Of a stretch of DNA of 64,000 nucleotides, positions 44,091-53,928 are shown piece by piece; within the stretch, counting starts at the first letter, position 1, and the number at the start of each line of letters is the position of its first letter. The DNA is from Pseudomonas salomonii (lineage in GTDB: Bacteria > Pseudomonadota > Gammaproteobacteria > Pseudomonadales > Pseudomonadaceae). Made by a program: the position numbers and the translations under genes. The notes beneath the pieces were generated by a model, which ran no database searches, had not been told where the DNA came from, and worked only from the letters and a program-made list of their open reading frames with translations. The stretch is from positions 372,001 through 436,000 of the forward strand of contig NZ_FNOX01000002.1 in NCBI RefSeq assembly GCF_900107155.1, in the 5' to 3' direction.

Positions 44091-45008
44091 TCAATAGGCA
44101 AAACCTTGCCCAAGCTCGCTCTCCATCCACTCCAGGAAACGCCGCACGCGCGGGAAGCTGGAGTGAGCCTTTGGAAACACCAGGTGATGGGCAGCCACCG
44201 GCGCGCTGAGCGCCTCTGGCGCCACTTCGACCAGGCTGCCGGACGCCAGATACTTCTTGGCGAGCAAGGTGCTTTCCAGAGCAAATCCCAGCCCATGACT
44301 GGCGGCTTCAAGCGACATGTACGAGCGATCGAAACTCAACGCGTAGGGCTTTTCCGGGCGCGCCAGGCCGTGCTGGGCAAACCATTGCGGCCATTTGAGC
44401 AACGTGGCTTCGGAAAGCACTAGATCGCAGCCCAACAGATCGGACGCGCGGCGGATTGGGCATTGCGCGAGCAGTGTCGGTGAAGCGAGCACAGCAAAGG
44501 TTTCGTTTTGAACCGTGCGGACTTCGTAACTTGGCCAGTTCGCGGTACCGTGACGGATATCCACGTCAATCTTGTCCCGACTGAAATGCAGCGACTCGTA
44601 GGAACATGACAGATTGATCTGGATATCTGGATGAGAAGCACGAAACGCTTCCAGCCTGGGCATCAGCCACAACAGTCCGAAGCTGGGCGCCGAGTGAAGG
44701 CGCAGACAGTCCAGGCTGACGTCACTGCCCGCACGTTCGGTGGCAACGGCCAAGCTATGAAGCAGCCCCGAAACTTCCTTGAGGTATTGCTCCCCTACAG
44801 GCGTAAGCGTTACGCCCCGGGCTGCACGAACAAACAGTTGCCGGCCAATCATGGCTTCAAGTTTCGCCAGCTGATGACTCACCGCGGAAGGCGTCAGGTC
44901 CAGCACTTCGGCGGCACGCGCGACGTTGCTGAACCGCGCCGTTTGTTCAAACGCCTGAATCGCTTTCAGCGGTGGGAGAATCAAGGGTGCATCGACATAG
45001 GTACGCAT
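44091..45008 (-). CDS. LysR-family regulator, GcvA-like
   Basis: A 305-residue LysR regulator starting at MRTYVDAPL; the longer frame to 45155 is not conserved. Helix-turn-helix: FSNVARAAEVLDLTPSAVSHQLAKLE, a GcvA-type sequence. The effector domain follows. It is divergent from the SDR-MFS-transketolase operon and is the likely activator of those genes. Inducer unknown, presumably the imported sugar-like compound or its oxidised form. Confidence 0.87.
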   Translation of the reverse strand: MRTYVDAPLILPPLKAIQAFEQTARFSNVARAAEVLDLTPSAVSHQLAKLEAMIGRQLFVRAARGVTLTPVGEQYLKEVSGLLHSLAVATERAGSDVSLDCLRLHSAPSFGLLWLMPRLEAFRASHPDIQINLSCSYESLHFSRDKIDVDIRHGTANWPSYEVRTVQNETFAVLASPTLLAQCPIRRASDLLGCDLVLSEATLLKWPQWFAQHGLARPEKPYALSFDRSYMSLEAASHGLGFALESTLLAKKYLASGSLVEVAPEALSAPVAAHHLVFPKAHSSFPRVRRFLEWMESELGQGFAY

Positions 45009-45202
45009 GGCACGTCGCTCCGCAATAAGTCCACAGATTGTTGAGCTTTTTTGCTCAAGCTGCCAGCCGCGAATGACCGAGTGCTGAATTTTTTTCAGCA
45101 CTGAATGATTTTTAGGCCATTGCTCAGCCAGGATGCGAAGAAGAAGCTGAGTCATCGGTTTGTTCCGAATCGACCCATAAAAACAATTTGAGGTAATCCT
45201 CC

Positions 45203-45952
45203 ATGCTCCTCCAAGGCAAAGTCGCGATCATTACCGGCGCCGCATCCGCCCGTGGCATTGGCCGCGCCACCGCTGCCACGTTCGCGCAGCACGGTGCTCG
45301 TGTGGTGATTCTTGATCTGGATGAATCCGCCGCACGGGACGCCGCCAACGCCCTCGGCGAAGGTCACCTGGGTCTTGCGGCCAACGTCGCGGATGAAACC
45401 CAGGTCCAGCGGGCCGTCGCCCAAGTCATCGAGCATTTCGGCCGCATCGACATTCTTGTCAACAACGCCGGCATCACCCAACCCCTCAAGACCCTCGATA
45501 TCCGCCCGTCCGACTATGACAAAGTCTTGGACGTCAGCCTACGCGGCACCCTGCTCATGTCGCAGGCGGTGATCCCGCTGATGCGTGAGCAACAGGGCGG
45601 CAGCATTGTCTGCATGTCATCGGTGTCCGCCCAACGTGGTGGCGGCATCTTCGGTGGGCCGCATTACAGCGCCGCCAAGGCCGGCGTACTGGGCCTGGCC
45701 AAGGCGATGGCTCGGGAATTGGGTCCGGACAAGGTGCGGGTCAACTCCATTGCCCCAGGCTTGATCCACACCGACATCACTGGCGGCCTCATGCAGGACG
45801 AGCGCCGACACGCGATCATCGACGGCATTCCGTTGGGCCGCCTCGGTGAGGCCCAAGACGTCGCCAACGCCGCCCTCTTCCTGGCCAGCGACTTATCCTC
45901 TTACCTGACGGGCACCACTTTGGATGTGAACGGCGGAATGCTGATTCACTGA
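45203..45952 (+). CDS. Short-chain dehydrogenase/reductase (sugar/polyol-type)
   Basis: A 249-residue classical SDR with TGAASARGIGRAT, where the glycine motif carries an SAR insertion as in some FabG/KduD-like polyol dehydrogenases; NNAG at about 88; catalytic Ser in MSSVSAQRGGG and YSAAKAG. It probably oxidises a polyol or sugar acid to a ketose for the downstream transketolase. It heads an operon with an MFS permease and a two-gene transketolase. Ribosome site GAGGTAATCC precedes ATG. Confidence 0.87.
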   Translation: MLLQGKVAIITGAASARGIGRATAATFAQHGARVVILDLDESAARDAANALGEGHLGLAANVADETQVQRAVAQVIEHFGRIDILVNNAGITQPLKTLDIRPSDYDKVLDVSLRGTLLMSQAVIPLMREQQGGSIVCMSSVSAQRGGGIFGGPHYSAAKAGVLGLAKAMARELGPDKVRVNSIAPGLIHTDITGGLMQDERRHAIIDGIPLGRLGEAQDVANAALFLASDLSSYLTGTTLDVNGGMLIH

Positions 45953-46051
45953 TGCACCTGGGCGGGCCGGCGCGGCCCGTGCGGTTCTGGATCGACGACG
46001 CCAGCCGGGCCTTCGGGCTGGCGGTCAATAAAAACAAGAGATCAGACCATC

Positions 46052-47350
46052 ATGACAACTTTGTCCCTCGAAGCGGTTTCGACCGTGCGCTCCAATGCCT
46101 ACCGGAAAACGGCCTGGCGACTGATGCCCTTCCTGATGCTGTGCTATTTGTGCGCGTACCTGGACCGGGTCAACGTCGGCTTTGCCAAGCTGCAAATGAT
46201 GAACGACCTGGCGCTCAGCGAAACCGTCTACGGACTCGGTGCCGGCATGTTCTTCATCGGTTACTTCCTCTGCGAAGTGCCCAGCAACATCATCCTGCAC
46301 AAGGTCGGCGCCCGCGTGTGGATCGCGCGGATCATGATCACTTGGGGCATCATCTCCGCGCTGTTCGCCTTCGTCGAAACCGCGTGGCAGTTCTATGCCC
46401 TGCGCTTTCTGCTCGGCGTCGCCGAAGCGGGCCTGGCCCCGGGATTGCTGCTATATCTCACCTACTGGTTCCCCTCTTATCGGCGCGCCCGCATGACGGT
46501 GCTCTGGTTCATTGCCATCCCGCTGTCGGGCATGGTGGGCGGTCCCCTCTCCGGCTGGATCATGAACCACTTCGCCGGCGTGCATGGCTGGGCCGGCTGG
46601 CAGTGGATGTTCATGCTCGAAGCCATTCCCACCGTCGTGGTCGGGTTGCTGGTGTTGAGTTATCTCAAGGATGGCGTCCACCAGGCCACGTGGCTGAACG
46701 AAGATGAGAAAGCGTTGATCAGCCGAGAACTGGCCGAAGACAACCAACAGAAAGTCACTCATGCCTCGGTGGGCGAGTTCATCCGCGACCGCCGTCTGTG
46801 GCTGCTGGCGGGGATTTATTTCTGCGTGGTCATGGGCCAGTACGCCATCACCTTCTGGCTGCCGACGCTGGTGCGCAACGCCGGGGTCTCCGATCCCCTG
46901 CACATCGGTTTCCTGACCAGCCTGCCCTACCTCTGCGCAATCGCCGCCATGCTGCTGATCGGTCGCAGCGGCGACAAGCACCGCGAGCGGCGCTGGCACC
47001 TGATCGGGCCGATGATCGCCGGAGCCATCGGGCTGACCCTCGCCGCGCTGTTGGGCGGCAACATCGTGCTGTCGATCCTGAGCCTTTGCCTGGCGGCGTC
47101 CGGCATCCTGTCCGCCTCCTCGATGTTCTGGATGTTGCCCACCACCTTGCTCGGTGGCGTGTCGGCCGCCGCCGGCATCGCGGCGGTCAACAGCTTCGCC
47201 AACCTGGCCGGCTTCTGCTCGCCCTACCTGATTGGCTGGATCACCACGCAGACCGGCTCCAGCGCCATCGGCATGTACCTGATCACCGGCGTATTGCTGG
47301 GCGGTGCCTTGTTGGTGCTGCGCATTCCCGCCGCCCTGGTCAATCGTTGA
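46052..47350 (+). CDS. MFS transporter, anion:cation symporter (ACS) family
   Basis: A 432-residue transporter with twelve helices. The N-terminus reads RLMPFLMLCYLCAYLDRVNVGFAKLQM, the ACS family hallmark (phthalate, tartrate, glucarate, 4-hydroxyphenylacetate permeases). It would import an organic anion such as a sugar acid in symport with H+. It stands between the SDR and the split transketolase genes on one transcript. Confidence 0.9.
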   Translation: MTTLSLEAVSTVRSNAYRKTAWRLMPFLMLCYLCAYLDRVNVGFAKLQMMNDLALSETVYGLGAGMFFIGYFLCEVPSNIILHKVGARVWIARIMITWGIISALFAFVETAWQFYALRFLLGVAEAGLAPGLLLYLTYWFPSYRRARMTVLWFIAIPLSGMVGGPLSGWIMNHFAGVHGWAGWQWMFMLEAIPTVVVGLLVLSYLKDGVHQATWLNEDEKALISRELAEDNQQKVTHASVGEFIRDRRLWLLAGIYFCVVMGQYAITFWLPTLVRNAGVSDPLHIGFLTSLPYLCAIAAMLLIGRSGDKHRERRWHLIGPMIAGAIGLTLAALLGGNIVLSILSLCLAASGILSASSMFWMLPTTLLGGVSAAAGIAAVNSFANLAGFCSPYLIGWITTQTGSSAIGMYLITGVLLGGALLVLRIPAALVNR

Positions 47351-47367
47351 GTAACCGGAGTTCTACC

Positions 47368-48216
47368 ATGACAACCCCTGCCCCCTACGTTTCATCCACA
47401 TCGCTGACCAAGCGCGCCCATAACATCCGTCGTCACGCATTGCGCATGGGACAAGTCCAGGGCCAAGGCTACGTCGGCCAGGCCCTCGGCGCTGCCGACC
47501 TGCTCGCCGTCTCGTACTTCCACGCGATGAACTATCGGCCCGAAGAACCTGAGTGGGAACAGCGCGATCGTTTCTACCTCTCCATCGGCCACTACGCGAT
47601 TGCGTTGTATGCGGCCCTGATCGAGGCCGAAATCATCCCGCTCGATGAGTTGGAAACCTACGGCGCGGACGACAGCCGGCTGCCAATGTCCGGCATGGCT
47701 GCCTACACCCCGGGCATGGAAATCACCGGGGGTTCCCTCGGCCAAGGCTTGGGTATCGCCGTCGGCGCCTGCCTGGGCCTGAAACGCAAAGGCTCGCCCG
47801 CCTTCGTCTACAACCTGCTGTCCGACGGTGAACTGAACGAAGGTTCGACCTGGGAAGCGGTTATGTCGGCGTCGCACTGGAAGCTCGACAACCTGATCGC
47901 CATCGTCGACGTCAACAACCAGCAGGCCGATGGTTACTCCAGCGAAATCCTCTCGTTCGAGCCGATCGTTGACCGCTGGCAAGCGTTTGGCTGGTTTACC
48001 CAGCGCGTCGACGGCAACGATCTGGATGCCCTGGTCGCGGCATTCGATGCCGCGCGCAACCACCCCGCCGGCCAGCCTAGGGTGATCATCTGCGATACCC
48101 GCATGGGCAAGGGGGTGCCGTTTTTGGAAAACCGGGAAAAAACCCATTTCATCCGCGTCGAAGAACACGAGTGGGACCTGGCGCTGAACAACCTTGAAGA
48201 AGGAAAACACCCATGA
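47368..48216 (+). CDS. Transketolase, N-terminal (TPP-binding) subunit
   Basis: A 282-residue protein starting at MTTPAPYVS, 18 bases after the MFS stop. It corresponds to the N-terminal third of transketolase: GSLGQGLGIAVG, the TPP/Mg site SDGELNEGSTWEAVMSAS with VDVNNQQ, and GKGVPFLE. The C-terminal half is encoded by the next gene, which overlaps by four bases. Split transketolases occur in accessory sugar pathways, whereas housekeeping transketolase is one long chain. A much longer frame upstream in this phase is an artefact of the MFS gene. Confidence 0.9.
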   Translation: MTTPAPYVSSTSLTKRAHNIRRHALRMGQVQGQGYVGQALGAADLLAVSYFHAMNYRPEEPEWEQRDRFYLSIGHYAIALYAALIEAEIIPLDELETYGADDSRLPMSGMAAYTPGMEITGGSLGQGLGIAVGACLGLKRKGSPAFVYNLLSDGELNEGSTWEAVMSASHWKLDNLIAIVDVNNQQADGYSSEILSFEPIVDRWQAFGWFTQRVDGNDLDALVAAFDAARNHPAGQPRVIICDTRMGKGVPFLENREKTHFIRVEEHEWDLALNNLEEGKHP

Positions 48217-49235
48217 GCAACGCCGCCAACACACCGACTTCGACGGGCGAACCCGTGAAAAAACGCCTGACCACCTCGGCGATGATCGCCTCGATTGCCG
48301 CTGAAGGCCAGGCTACGAAATCCGCGCCATTTGGCCATGCGCTGGCCGCATTGGCGGATCAGCGCCCGGACATCGTCGGGCTGTCCGCCGACTTGTCCAA
48401 GTACACCGACTTGCACATCTTCGCCAAGGCCCATCCGGAACGTTTCTACCAGATGGGCATGGCCGAGCAATTGCTGATGAGCGCTGCCGCCGGCATGGCC
48501 CGGGAAGGCTTCGTGCCATTCGCCACGACCTACGCGGTGTTCGCCTCCCGACGTGCCTACGACTTCATTTGCATGGCGATTGCCGAGGAAAACCTCAACG
48601 TCAAGATCGTCTGCGGTTTGCCGGGCCTCACCACCGGCTACGGCCCAAGCCACCAGGCCACGGACGACCTGGCGATCTTCCGCGCCATGCCCAACCTGAT
48701 GATCGTCGACCCCTGCGACGCTCTGGAAATCGAACAAGCCGTGCCCGCCATCGCCGCCCATCAAGGCCCGGTCTACATGCGTTTGTTGCGCGGCAACGTA
48801 CCCTTGGTGTTGGACGAGTACGGCTACACGTTCGAGATCGGCAAGGCTAAGACACTGCGCACCGGCAATGATGTGCTGATCGTTGCCACCGGATTGATGA
48901 CGATGCGTGCACTGGAAGCCGCCAAGCAACTGCAGGCAGACGGCGTGGATGTCGCGGTGCTGCATATGCCGACCATCAAGCCGCTGGACGAACACACCCT
49001 GCTCGCCGAAGCCAGAAAGCCCGGACGGCTGGTGGTGACCGCTGAAAACAGCTCCATCATCGGTGGGTTGGGCGAAGCGGTTGCCGGGGTTCTGCTGCGC
49101 AACGGGGTGACGCCGGCGTTCAGGCAGATCGCCTTGCCGGATGCCTTCCTTGACGCCGGCGCCCTGCCGACACTCCATGACCGCTACGGCATTTCGACCC
49201 AGGCTGTTTGCGCACAAATCAAAGCCTGGCTGTAA
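48213..49235 (+). CDS. Transketolase, C-terminal (pyrimidine-binding and C) subunit
   Basis: A 340-residue partner of the preceding gene; its ATG overlaps the stop codon (ATGA). It holds the pyrimidine domain (GLSADLSKYTDLHIFAKAHPERFYQMGMAEQLL, the Glu in MAEQ activates TPP) and the C-terminal domain. It resembles the second half of transketolase and 1-deoxyxylulose-5-phosphate synthase. No sugar kinase is nearby, so the substrate may be an unphosphorylated ketose or keto acid, or phosphorylation is done elsewhere. Confidence 0.9.
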   Translation: MSNAANTPTSTGEPVKKRLTTSAMIASIAAEGQATKSAPFGHALAALADQRPDIVGLSADLSKYTDLHIFAKAHPERFYQMGMAEQLLMSAAAGMAREGFVPFATTYAVFASRRAYDFICMAIAEENLNVKIVCGLPGLTTGYGPSHQATDDLAIFRAMPNLMIVDPCDALEIEQAVPAIAAHQGPVYMRLLRGNVPLVLDEYGYTFEIGKAKTLRTGNDVLIVATGLMTMRALEAAKQLQADGVDVAVLHMPTIKPLDEHTLLAEARKPGRLVVTAENSSIIGGLGEAVAGVLLRNGVTPAFRQIALPDAFLDAGALPTLHDRYGISTQAVCAQIKAWL

Positions 49236-49247
49236 CGGGAAAACGTC

Positions 49248-49269
49248 GGGCACCTCACCAGAGGTGTCC
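49248..49269. terminator. Hairpin after the transketolase operon
   Basis: GGGCACCTC and GAGGTGTCC pair with one wobble around an ACCA loop, 12 bases after the stop codon. There is no U-run, so it would be a weak or factor-dependent terminator. Confidence 0.4.
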
Positions 49270-49301
49270 GGCAACGCTATGCAAAGGGGAGCGAAACCTT
49301 G

Positions 49302-50243
49302 ATGCCAGATGAATTGCTCGATCCTGCATTCCAGAGTCTTGTGGCCCCCGTTGCGCAAGAATGGTCGCTGAGCACGTTGCCAGCCATCCGCGCGCAGGTA
49401 GATTCAGCATCCAAAGTTGGGCACAGCGCGCGGTGCGAGGTGTGTTGGATCACAGGCAGTGGTGGCGAACGCTTACGCCTGTGCATCCACCGGCCCGGCG
49501 TCGTCGCGCAAAGCGTGATCCGCACGGCGATCCTGTATATGCACGGCGGAGGCTTCGTCCTCGGACAATCCGAGATGGCAAATGACTACCTCGCCTATCT
49601 AGCCGATGAGCTGAGCGCAATCATCGTTGCGGTGGATTATCGACTGGCGCCCGAACATCCTTTTCCCGCGTCCCTGGAGGACTGTTACAGCGCCCTCGCC
49701 TGGCTGTTTGGAAACGGTCCCCACCTGGGCCTGGATCCCCAGCGGATAGTCGCCATGGGCCATAGCGCCGGTGGCGGGCTTGCCGCCGCCTTGGCCATTT
49801 TGGCGCGCAACAGGGCCGAGTTCCCGCTCGCTGGCCAGGTGCTTATCTACCCCATGCTCGATTATCGCACAGGCTCGGCGCACTCCCCTTTCCCGAGCCG
49901 CGACACAGGCACGTTCAGTTGGCTGCCGACGCCCAATCAGTTCTGCTGGGATTGCCTGCGCGGTGGCTATACCCTGGATGATGACCGTATCGGTTTGTTT
50001 TCCCCCTCACTACAGCCGGACCTCAGCGGCCTGCCGCCCAGTTTCGTTTCAGTCGGGTCACAGGATCTCTTTCTCGAAGAAGACGTCGATTACGCTATGA
50101 GGTTGTCTGGCGCAGGGGTTGCCATGGAGCTCCACGTCTATCCGGGCGCACCGCACATGTTCGACCAAGTGGCAGGGCGCATCACGGACCAATCGAGGTT
50201 AGACGTTGTGCGAGCGTTGAAAGAATTCCTCAGTAAGAAATGA
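49302..50243 (+). CDS. HSL-type esterase/acetyl-hydrolase (alpha/beta hydrolase)
   Basis: A 313-residue hormone-sensitive-lipase-family esterase. The oxyanion motif MHGGGFVLGQ and nucleophile motif GHSAGGG are intact; a late Asp in VGSQDLFLEED and His in YPGAPHMFD complete the triad. TTG directly precedes the ATG used. It hydrolyses short-chain esters. It lies just after the transketolase operon with a possible weak terminator between, so it might be a late member (deacylating the imported compound) or independent. Its distal side is a decayed region. Confidence 0.86.
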   Translation: MPDELLDPAFQSLVAPVAQEWSLSTLPAIRAQVDSASKVGHSARCEVCWITGSGGERLRLCIHRPGVVAQSVIRTAILYMHGGGFVLGQSEMANDYLAYLADELSAIIVAVDYRLAPEHPFPASLEDCYSALAWLFGNGPHLGLDPQRIVAMGHSAGGGLAAALAILARNRAEFPLAGQVLIYPMLDYRTGSAHSPFPSRDTGTFSWLPTPNQFCWDCLRGGYTLDDDRIGLFSPSLQPDLSGLPPSFVSVGSQDLFLEEDVDYAMRLSGAGVAMELHVYPGAPHMFDQVAGRITDQSRLDVVRALKEFLSKK

Positions 50244-50326
50244 AGGGCTGTGCTTGACGCAGGTGCATATGACTGAGGACTGTGCCCCTAGTGCCATGCG
50301 CAAGCTGTTGTGCGACTCTTATGGCC

Positions 50327-51210
50327 TCAACCAACGAGCTTCAAGATCCCGTCGGCAAAGTTTTCCGGAGCCTCTTGGGGCAGGTTGTGGCCAACGTTTT
50401 CCAATATCTCCCGGCGATACGGCCAGGTAAAATGATGTACGCATGGGTCGTCTTCGGCAGGTGGATCGACCGCATCCGCCCCACCCTCCAAAACCAATGA
50501 GGGCACGGCGATCTTTGGTTGCGCAGCAAGCCGAGATTCTATGCCCCGATAGGCTGGATCGCCTTCAACAATCCGAAACGATGGCGGTACGAGTGTGTGA
50601 CCACGTCAACAAAGTCGTCATTGTCAAACGCTGTGGCGGTCGTTTCAAACTCATCCTGAGAGAACCCCCAAGTCGGCGACCACATGCGCCATAGCAAGTG
50701 GCAGAACGCCTTTCTGTTCGAGGTCAAACCAGCGCTACCACGGCTACCGTGAAGATAGTACTGATACCAGACGAGGTGCTCAGCTTCGGGGGAAACAGGC
50801 GCGTGCTCTTCAGCGATATTCTGAATACTGTAGCCACCATAGCTAATCAAACCGCTTACCCGTTCCGGCCATAGCGCGGCGACAACGCACGCCGCTCTTC
50901 CACCCCAGTCTTAACCCGCAAGCACAGCTTTCTCGAGCTTCAATGCATCGAGAAAAGCCAACACGTCGGCTCCCATTGCCGCCTGCTCTCCAGAGCGCAT
51001 TGTCTGCTCATTTAGAAATTTGGTAGGGCCGTAACCACGAAGGTAAGGCGTGAAACATCGCTTTCCAGCTGCGGCCAGGATCTTGGCGATATCATTGTAG
51101 GCATGCACGTCATAGGGGAAGCCGTGGAGCAACACAATGGGAGGGCCGTCTGCCGGCCCGACCTCCAGGTAGGCGGCTTCCAAAACACCGGTTTTAATCG
51201 TTTTCATCAT
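50327..51210 (-). pseudogene. Broken alpha/beta hydrolase (epoxide hydrolase/haloalkane dehalogenase-like)
   Basis: The start is intact (MMKTIKTGVLEAAY, PIVLLHGFPYDVHAYND), and the nucleophile region should read AGYDWGGRA, but the Tyr codon is TAA (50911-50913). The same frame continues cleanly (DWGGRAACVVAALWPERVSG) to about 50575, where a one-base loss shifts the frame; the correct continuation (GIESRLAAQPKIAVPSLVL to ENFADGILKLVG) lies in another phase and ends at 50327. One nonsense codon plus one frameshift mean no full protein is made. A sequencing error could explain one lesion but hardly both. Confidence 0.82.
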
Positions 51211-51527
51211 CTCCTCCTCACGTAGCGCCTGCGATTGAAGGGTTGGACAAAGGAAACAAGCTCATGCTCAATACATCGAAAACCTCACCTTGCAAAATGG
51301 TCGTAGTTGCTGTGAAACGGCAGCTGCCGCCTGCTCAAATCCGGCGATTAGTGATCAAGAAAGCCTGCGATTGATAATTGACCTGCCAATAAGATGCACG
51401 ACGCGAACGGATGCTGTCGGCCGAGTCTTGGAATACTTCTGTCAGTCGTGCTACACAGTCTGTCGTAACACTCCGCTGACCTTGGACAACCGCTTTGCAG
51501 CGCAGTGGCAGCTAACGGACACTCACC
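51211..51527. other. Gap between two pseudogenes
   Basis: A 317-base stretch upstream of divergent remnants. It presumably held the promoters of the lost hydrolase and AraC genes. No terminator, repeat or intact coding potential was seen. Confidence 0.3.
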
Positions 51528-51911
51528 ATGACCCGACCTCTCACCGTCAGTGCCACGTGGCTTGTAGGCGTCATCGAGGGCCTGACTCGCCAAGGTATCG
51601 AGCCCTCTCGCCTGGCCTTAAATGATGGCGTCCACCTGGTCTACCACGTAACATCTAGCCCCGTTGCGATGCACTCGGCCCAAATCGATTCACTGTTCGC
51701 TGCATATATGCGCCTTCTCTATGGCTGCATGCGAGCTGACCGAAGACCAGCCAGAGTGGAACTGCCTGGCACTGATTTGCGTTTAGCCGACTGCTATCAA
51801 GCCTATCTTGAATGCCCAGTCACTCTTGGGGTCGAGCACGCTCGTGTCGTCTTGGACACCGAACTACTGGACTCAACTTGGCACGCTGCTGACACTCAGA
51901 CGCGAGGCTGA
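51528..51911 (+). pseudogene. AraC-family regulator, N-terminal fragment
   Basis: A 127-codon open frame with an N-terminal AraC effector-domain look: TRPLTVSATWLVGVIEGLTRQG at the start, and LECPVTLGVEHARVVLDTELLDS near the end, the block before the DNA-binding half in OruR/ArgR-like AraC proteins (arabinose-binding AraC_N type). The helix-turn-helix half is missing and the sequence runs into a dioxygenase remnant, so the gene is truncated by a deletion join. It was probably the regulator of the neighbouring hydrolase, with which it was divergent. Confidence 0.65.
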
Positions 51912-52167
51912 TGAAAAGCCCGTTAACTTGGGTGCCCAGTGGCACTCAGGCTGGAGCTTTCAGGAACAGCCGCCGACCGGAACCATCCTGCATGCCAGGG
52001 TAACCCCGCCCGTGGGTGGCGATACGCTATTCGCCGACGGCTATCGGGCCTACGATGACCTTTCTGAGACGATGAAAGGACTTCTGAATGATCTCGTCGC
52101 GATTCATTCTACTGTCAACACTGCTGCCGCAGAAAACGTGTCCAGCACACCCATCGCCGCCTGGTGA
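51904..52167 (+). pseudogene. TauD/TfdA-family dioxygenase, internal fragment
   Basis: An 85-codon remnant with the alpha-ketoglutarate dioxygenase core: WHSGWSFQEQPPTGTILHA contains the iron-binding HxD-like site changed to HSG (normally HxD, as in WHSD), and TPPVGGDTLFADGYRAYDDLS. The N- and C-terminal parts are absent. It is fused directly behind the AraC fragment. The Asp-to-Gly change in the metal motif is a further sign of decay. Confidence 0.7.
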
Positions 52168-52795
52168 CTCGGTGACTACTGGGTAACGGCGGTGAAGTTG
52201 CACAATCGTAGTTAGCAAAGCGAAAGATTTGGTTGAGCCAGGTGCGCATCTTTCGAGCAGAGACCAACGCGCCTCTAGCTCAATTCGTCTACGCAGTTCT
52301 CTTGGGTACATAATCCAACGGAGTAACTTCAATCAAAATCGGCGAGTCGCGCTTTAGGTTCACGCCTCTGCAGGCGACAGCGCTAGCCTCAGCACCCACT
52401 GAATTATCAAGAGATGGGATGGAATTCCTCGCCAAGGTGACTTTTTTCAACCTCCGGCTCCATCCTGACATTTCCGACCTGGATCATGTAGATCTCAAGC
52501 AGCCCGTCCTAGTTAACCTTCAGAGATGCCTAAAGCAGAACTCATCCGGGCCTGCTCCCCTGCAATCTAGGCTGTCCCGGATGAGGCCCTGGCCTTGGCT
52601 CCCACTTGAATCGTCGCATTCGGCTTTCTCGAGCAACGCACAGCGGGAGGCAGCAGCTTCAAGCTGGAGGGGCCAATTGGCGGCCTCAGCCTAGGACTCT
52701 GACGGTAAGAGTCAAGTTATCGTCCAAGGCGAGGACAGGATTGTCATAAATCAGTATCCAATTTGTGTTGGAACCGTGAGTCCAAGGAAGCCCGT
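52168..52795. other. Decayed stretch without intact genes
   Basis: About 630 bases with scattered short frames. On the minus strand 52289-52380 encodes ...IEVTPLDYVPKRTA, faintly like the cis-Pro region of glutathione S-transferases, but too short to call. No transposase or terminal repeat was recognised. It appears to be a scar between the TauD and amidase remnants. Confidence 0.3.
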
Positions 52796-53860
52796 ATGTA
52801 CTTCGAAACGATTCTTAATATTGCCAAGGCAATCAAATCCAAAGCGCTTACACCCGTGGAAATCACCGAGGCAATGCTGGCGCGCATCAACGAAATCGAT
52901 AGCTACAGCAGCGCATACATCACCGTGACTACTGAGCACGCGCTTGCCCAAGCCAAGAAGAGCGAAGCTGAAATCGTCGCAGGTCAGTGGAGAGGCTTGC
53001 TGAATGGCGTGCCAATCGGACTGAAGGACATCATCAACACCGATTTTGCCAAGACCACAGCTGGCACCGAGATTCATCGCAACTACCATCCCACCTATAG
53101 CGCAACCGTTGTTGAGCGTCTGGAGACTCAAGGCGCGATCTCGCTGGGCAAACTGACCACCACTGAGCAAGCGTTCTCTGATCATCACCCTTCTGTGACA
53201 GTGCCTCGTAATCCTAGGGGCGAAGGCTCTCCTGCGGCTGCTCTTCCTCAGGTTTCGGTGTGGCGGCCGCAAATGGTCTGGCTTTCGGTACTCTGGGGTA
53301 GGACACAGGTGGTTCGATTCGTGCGACCAACAGTGTTACCGGCCTGACACCGACCTAGGGCCGCGTCGGCCCTCACGGTGTTTTCGCCTTGGCCGACTCT
53401 CCCGACCATATCGGCCCTATCACGCGTTCGGCAGCAGACGCTGCAATCATGTTGAACGCCATCGCCGGCCACGACTCAAAAGATCCAACCTCTTTGCGCG
53501 TCAGTGTGCCGGACTACGTAGCCGAGTCGATGAAAGGCATCCAGGGTGTACGCATCGGCTTGCCATACGGTTATGCGACCGGCGGTGTCGACCCGGAAGT
53601 TGTTTCAGCTTGGGAAAACGCGGCAGCCGCGATTCGCTCGCTGGGAGCGATTACCAACCCGATCACTCATCCAGAGTGGGAGAAGGCTGTGGCCACTTGG
53701 CCAGCGCTGTGCTCGGCTGAAACCGCATGGGCGCATCGAGATGCATCACCCATCGCAAAGGGACAAATACGGCCCAGTCCTGTCTGGCTTCATCGAGCAG
53801 GGCCAATCGCTTTCGGCGGTCGAACTGGCCGGTGCCAAAATAGAACGACTGTCGCCATAA
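52796..53860 (+). pseudogene. Broken amidase-signature enzyme
   Basis: The first 140 codons (from MYFETILNIAKAIKSKALTP) are a normal amidase N-terminus with the catalytic Lys in IGLKDIINTDF. Then a frameshift near 53215-53240 moves the sequence to a frame reading SSSGFGVAAANGLAFGTLG, which contains TAG at 53299 and at 53356 before continuing as HGVFALADSPDHIGPITRSAADAA. A second shift near 53740 leads to RDKYGPVLSGFIEQGQSLSAVELA, and the C-terminus is missing. At least four lesions make it clearly non-functional. Confidence 0.87.
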
Positions 53861-53928
53861 TCGGCATACCACCAACCGAGAACTGAGACATATCAGATTT
53901 CTCGGCCGTCGCTCAGGAAATTAGACCA

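Noticed and set aside
45952..46707. Open frame starting at the SDR stop codon
   Set aside because: It overlaps the MFS gene in another phase; the MFS frame has clear ACS-family helices.
46798..47367. Long N-terminal extension of the transketolase N-subunit frame
   Set aside because: It lies inside the MFS gene in another phase and is not transketolase-like; the ATG at 47368 begins the conserved protein.
47934..49358. Long minus-strand open frame (474 codons)
   Set aside because: Antisense to the split transketolase genes, which show full family conservation on the plus strand.
50244..53928. Insertion sequence or transposase remnants in the decayed region
   Set aside because: No transposase motif, terminal inverted repeat or target duplication could be found by eye.
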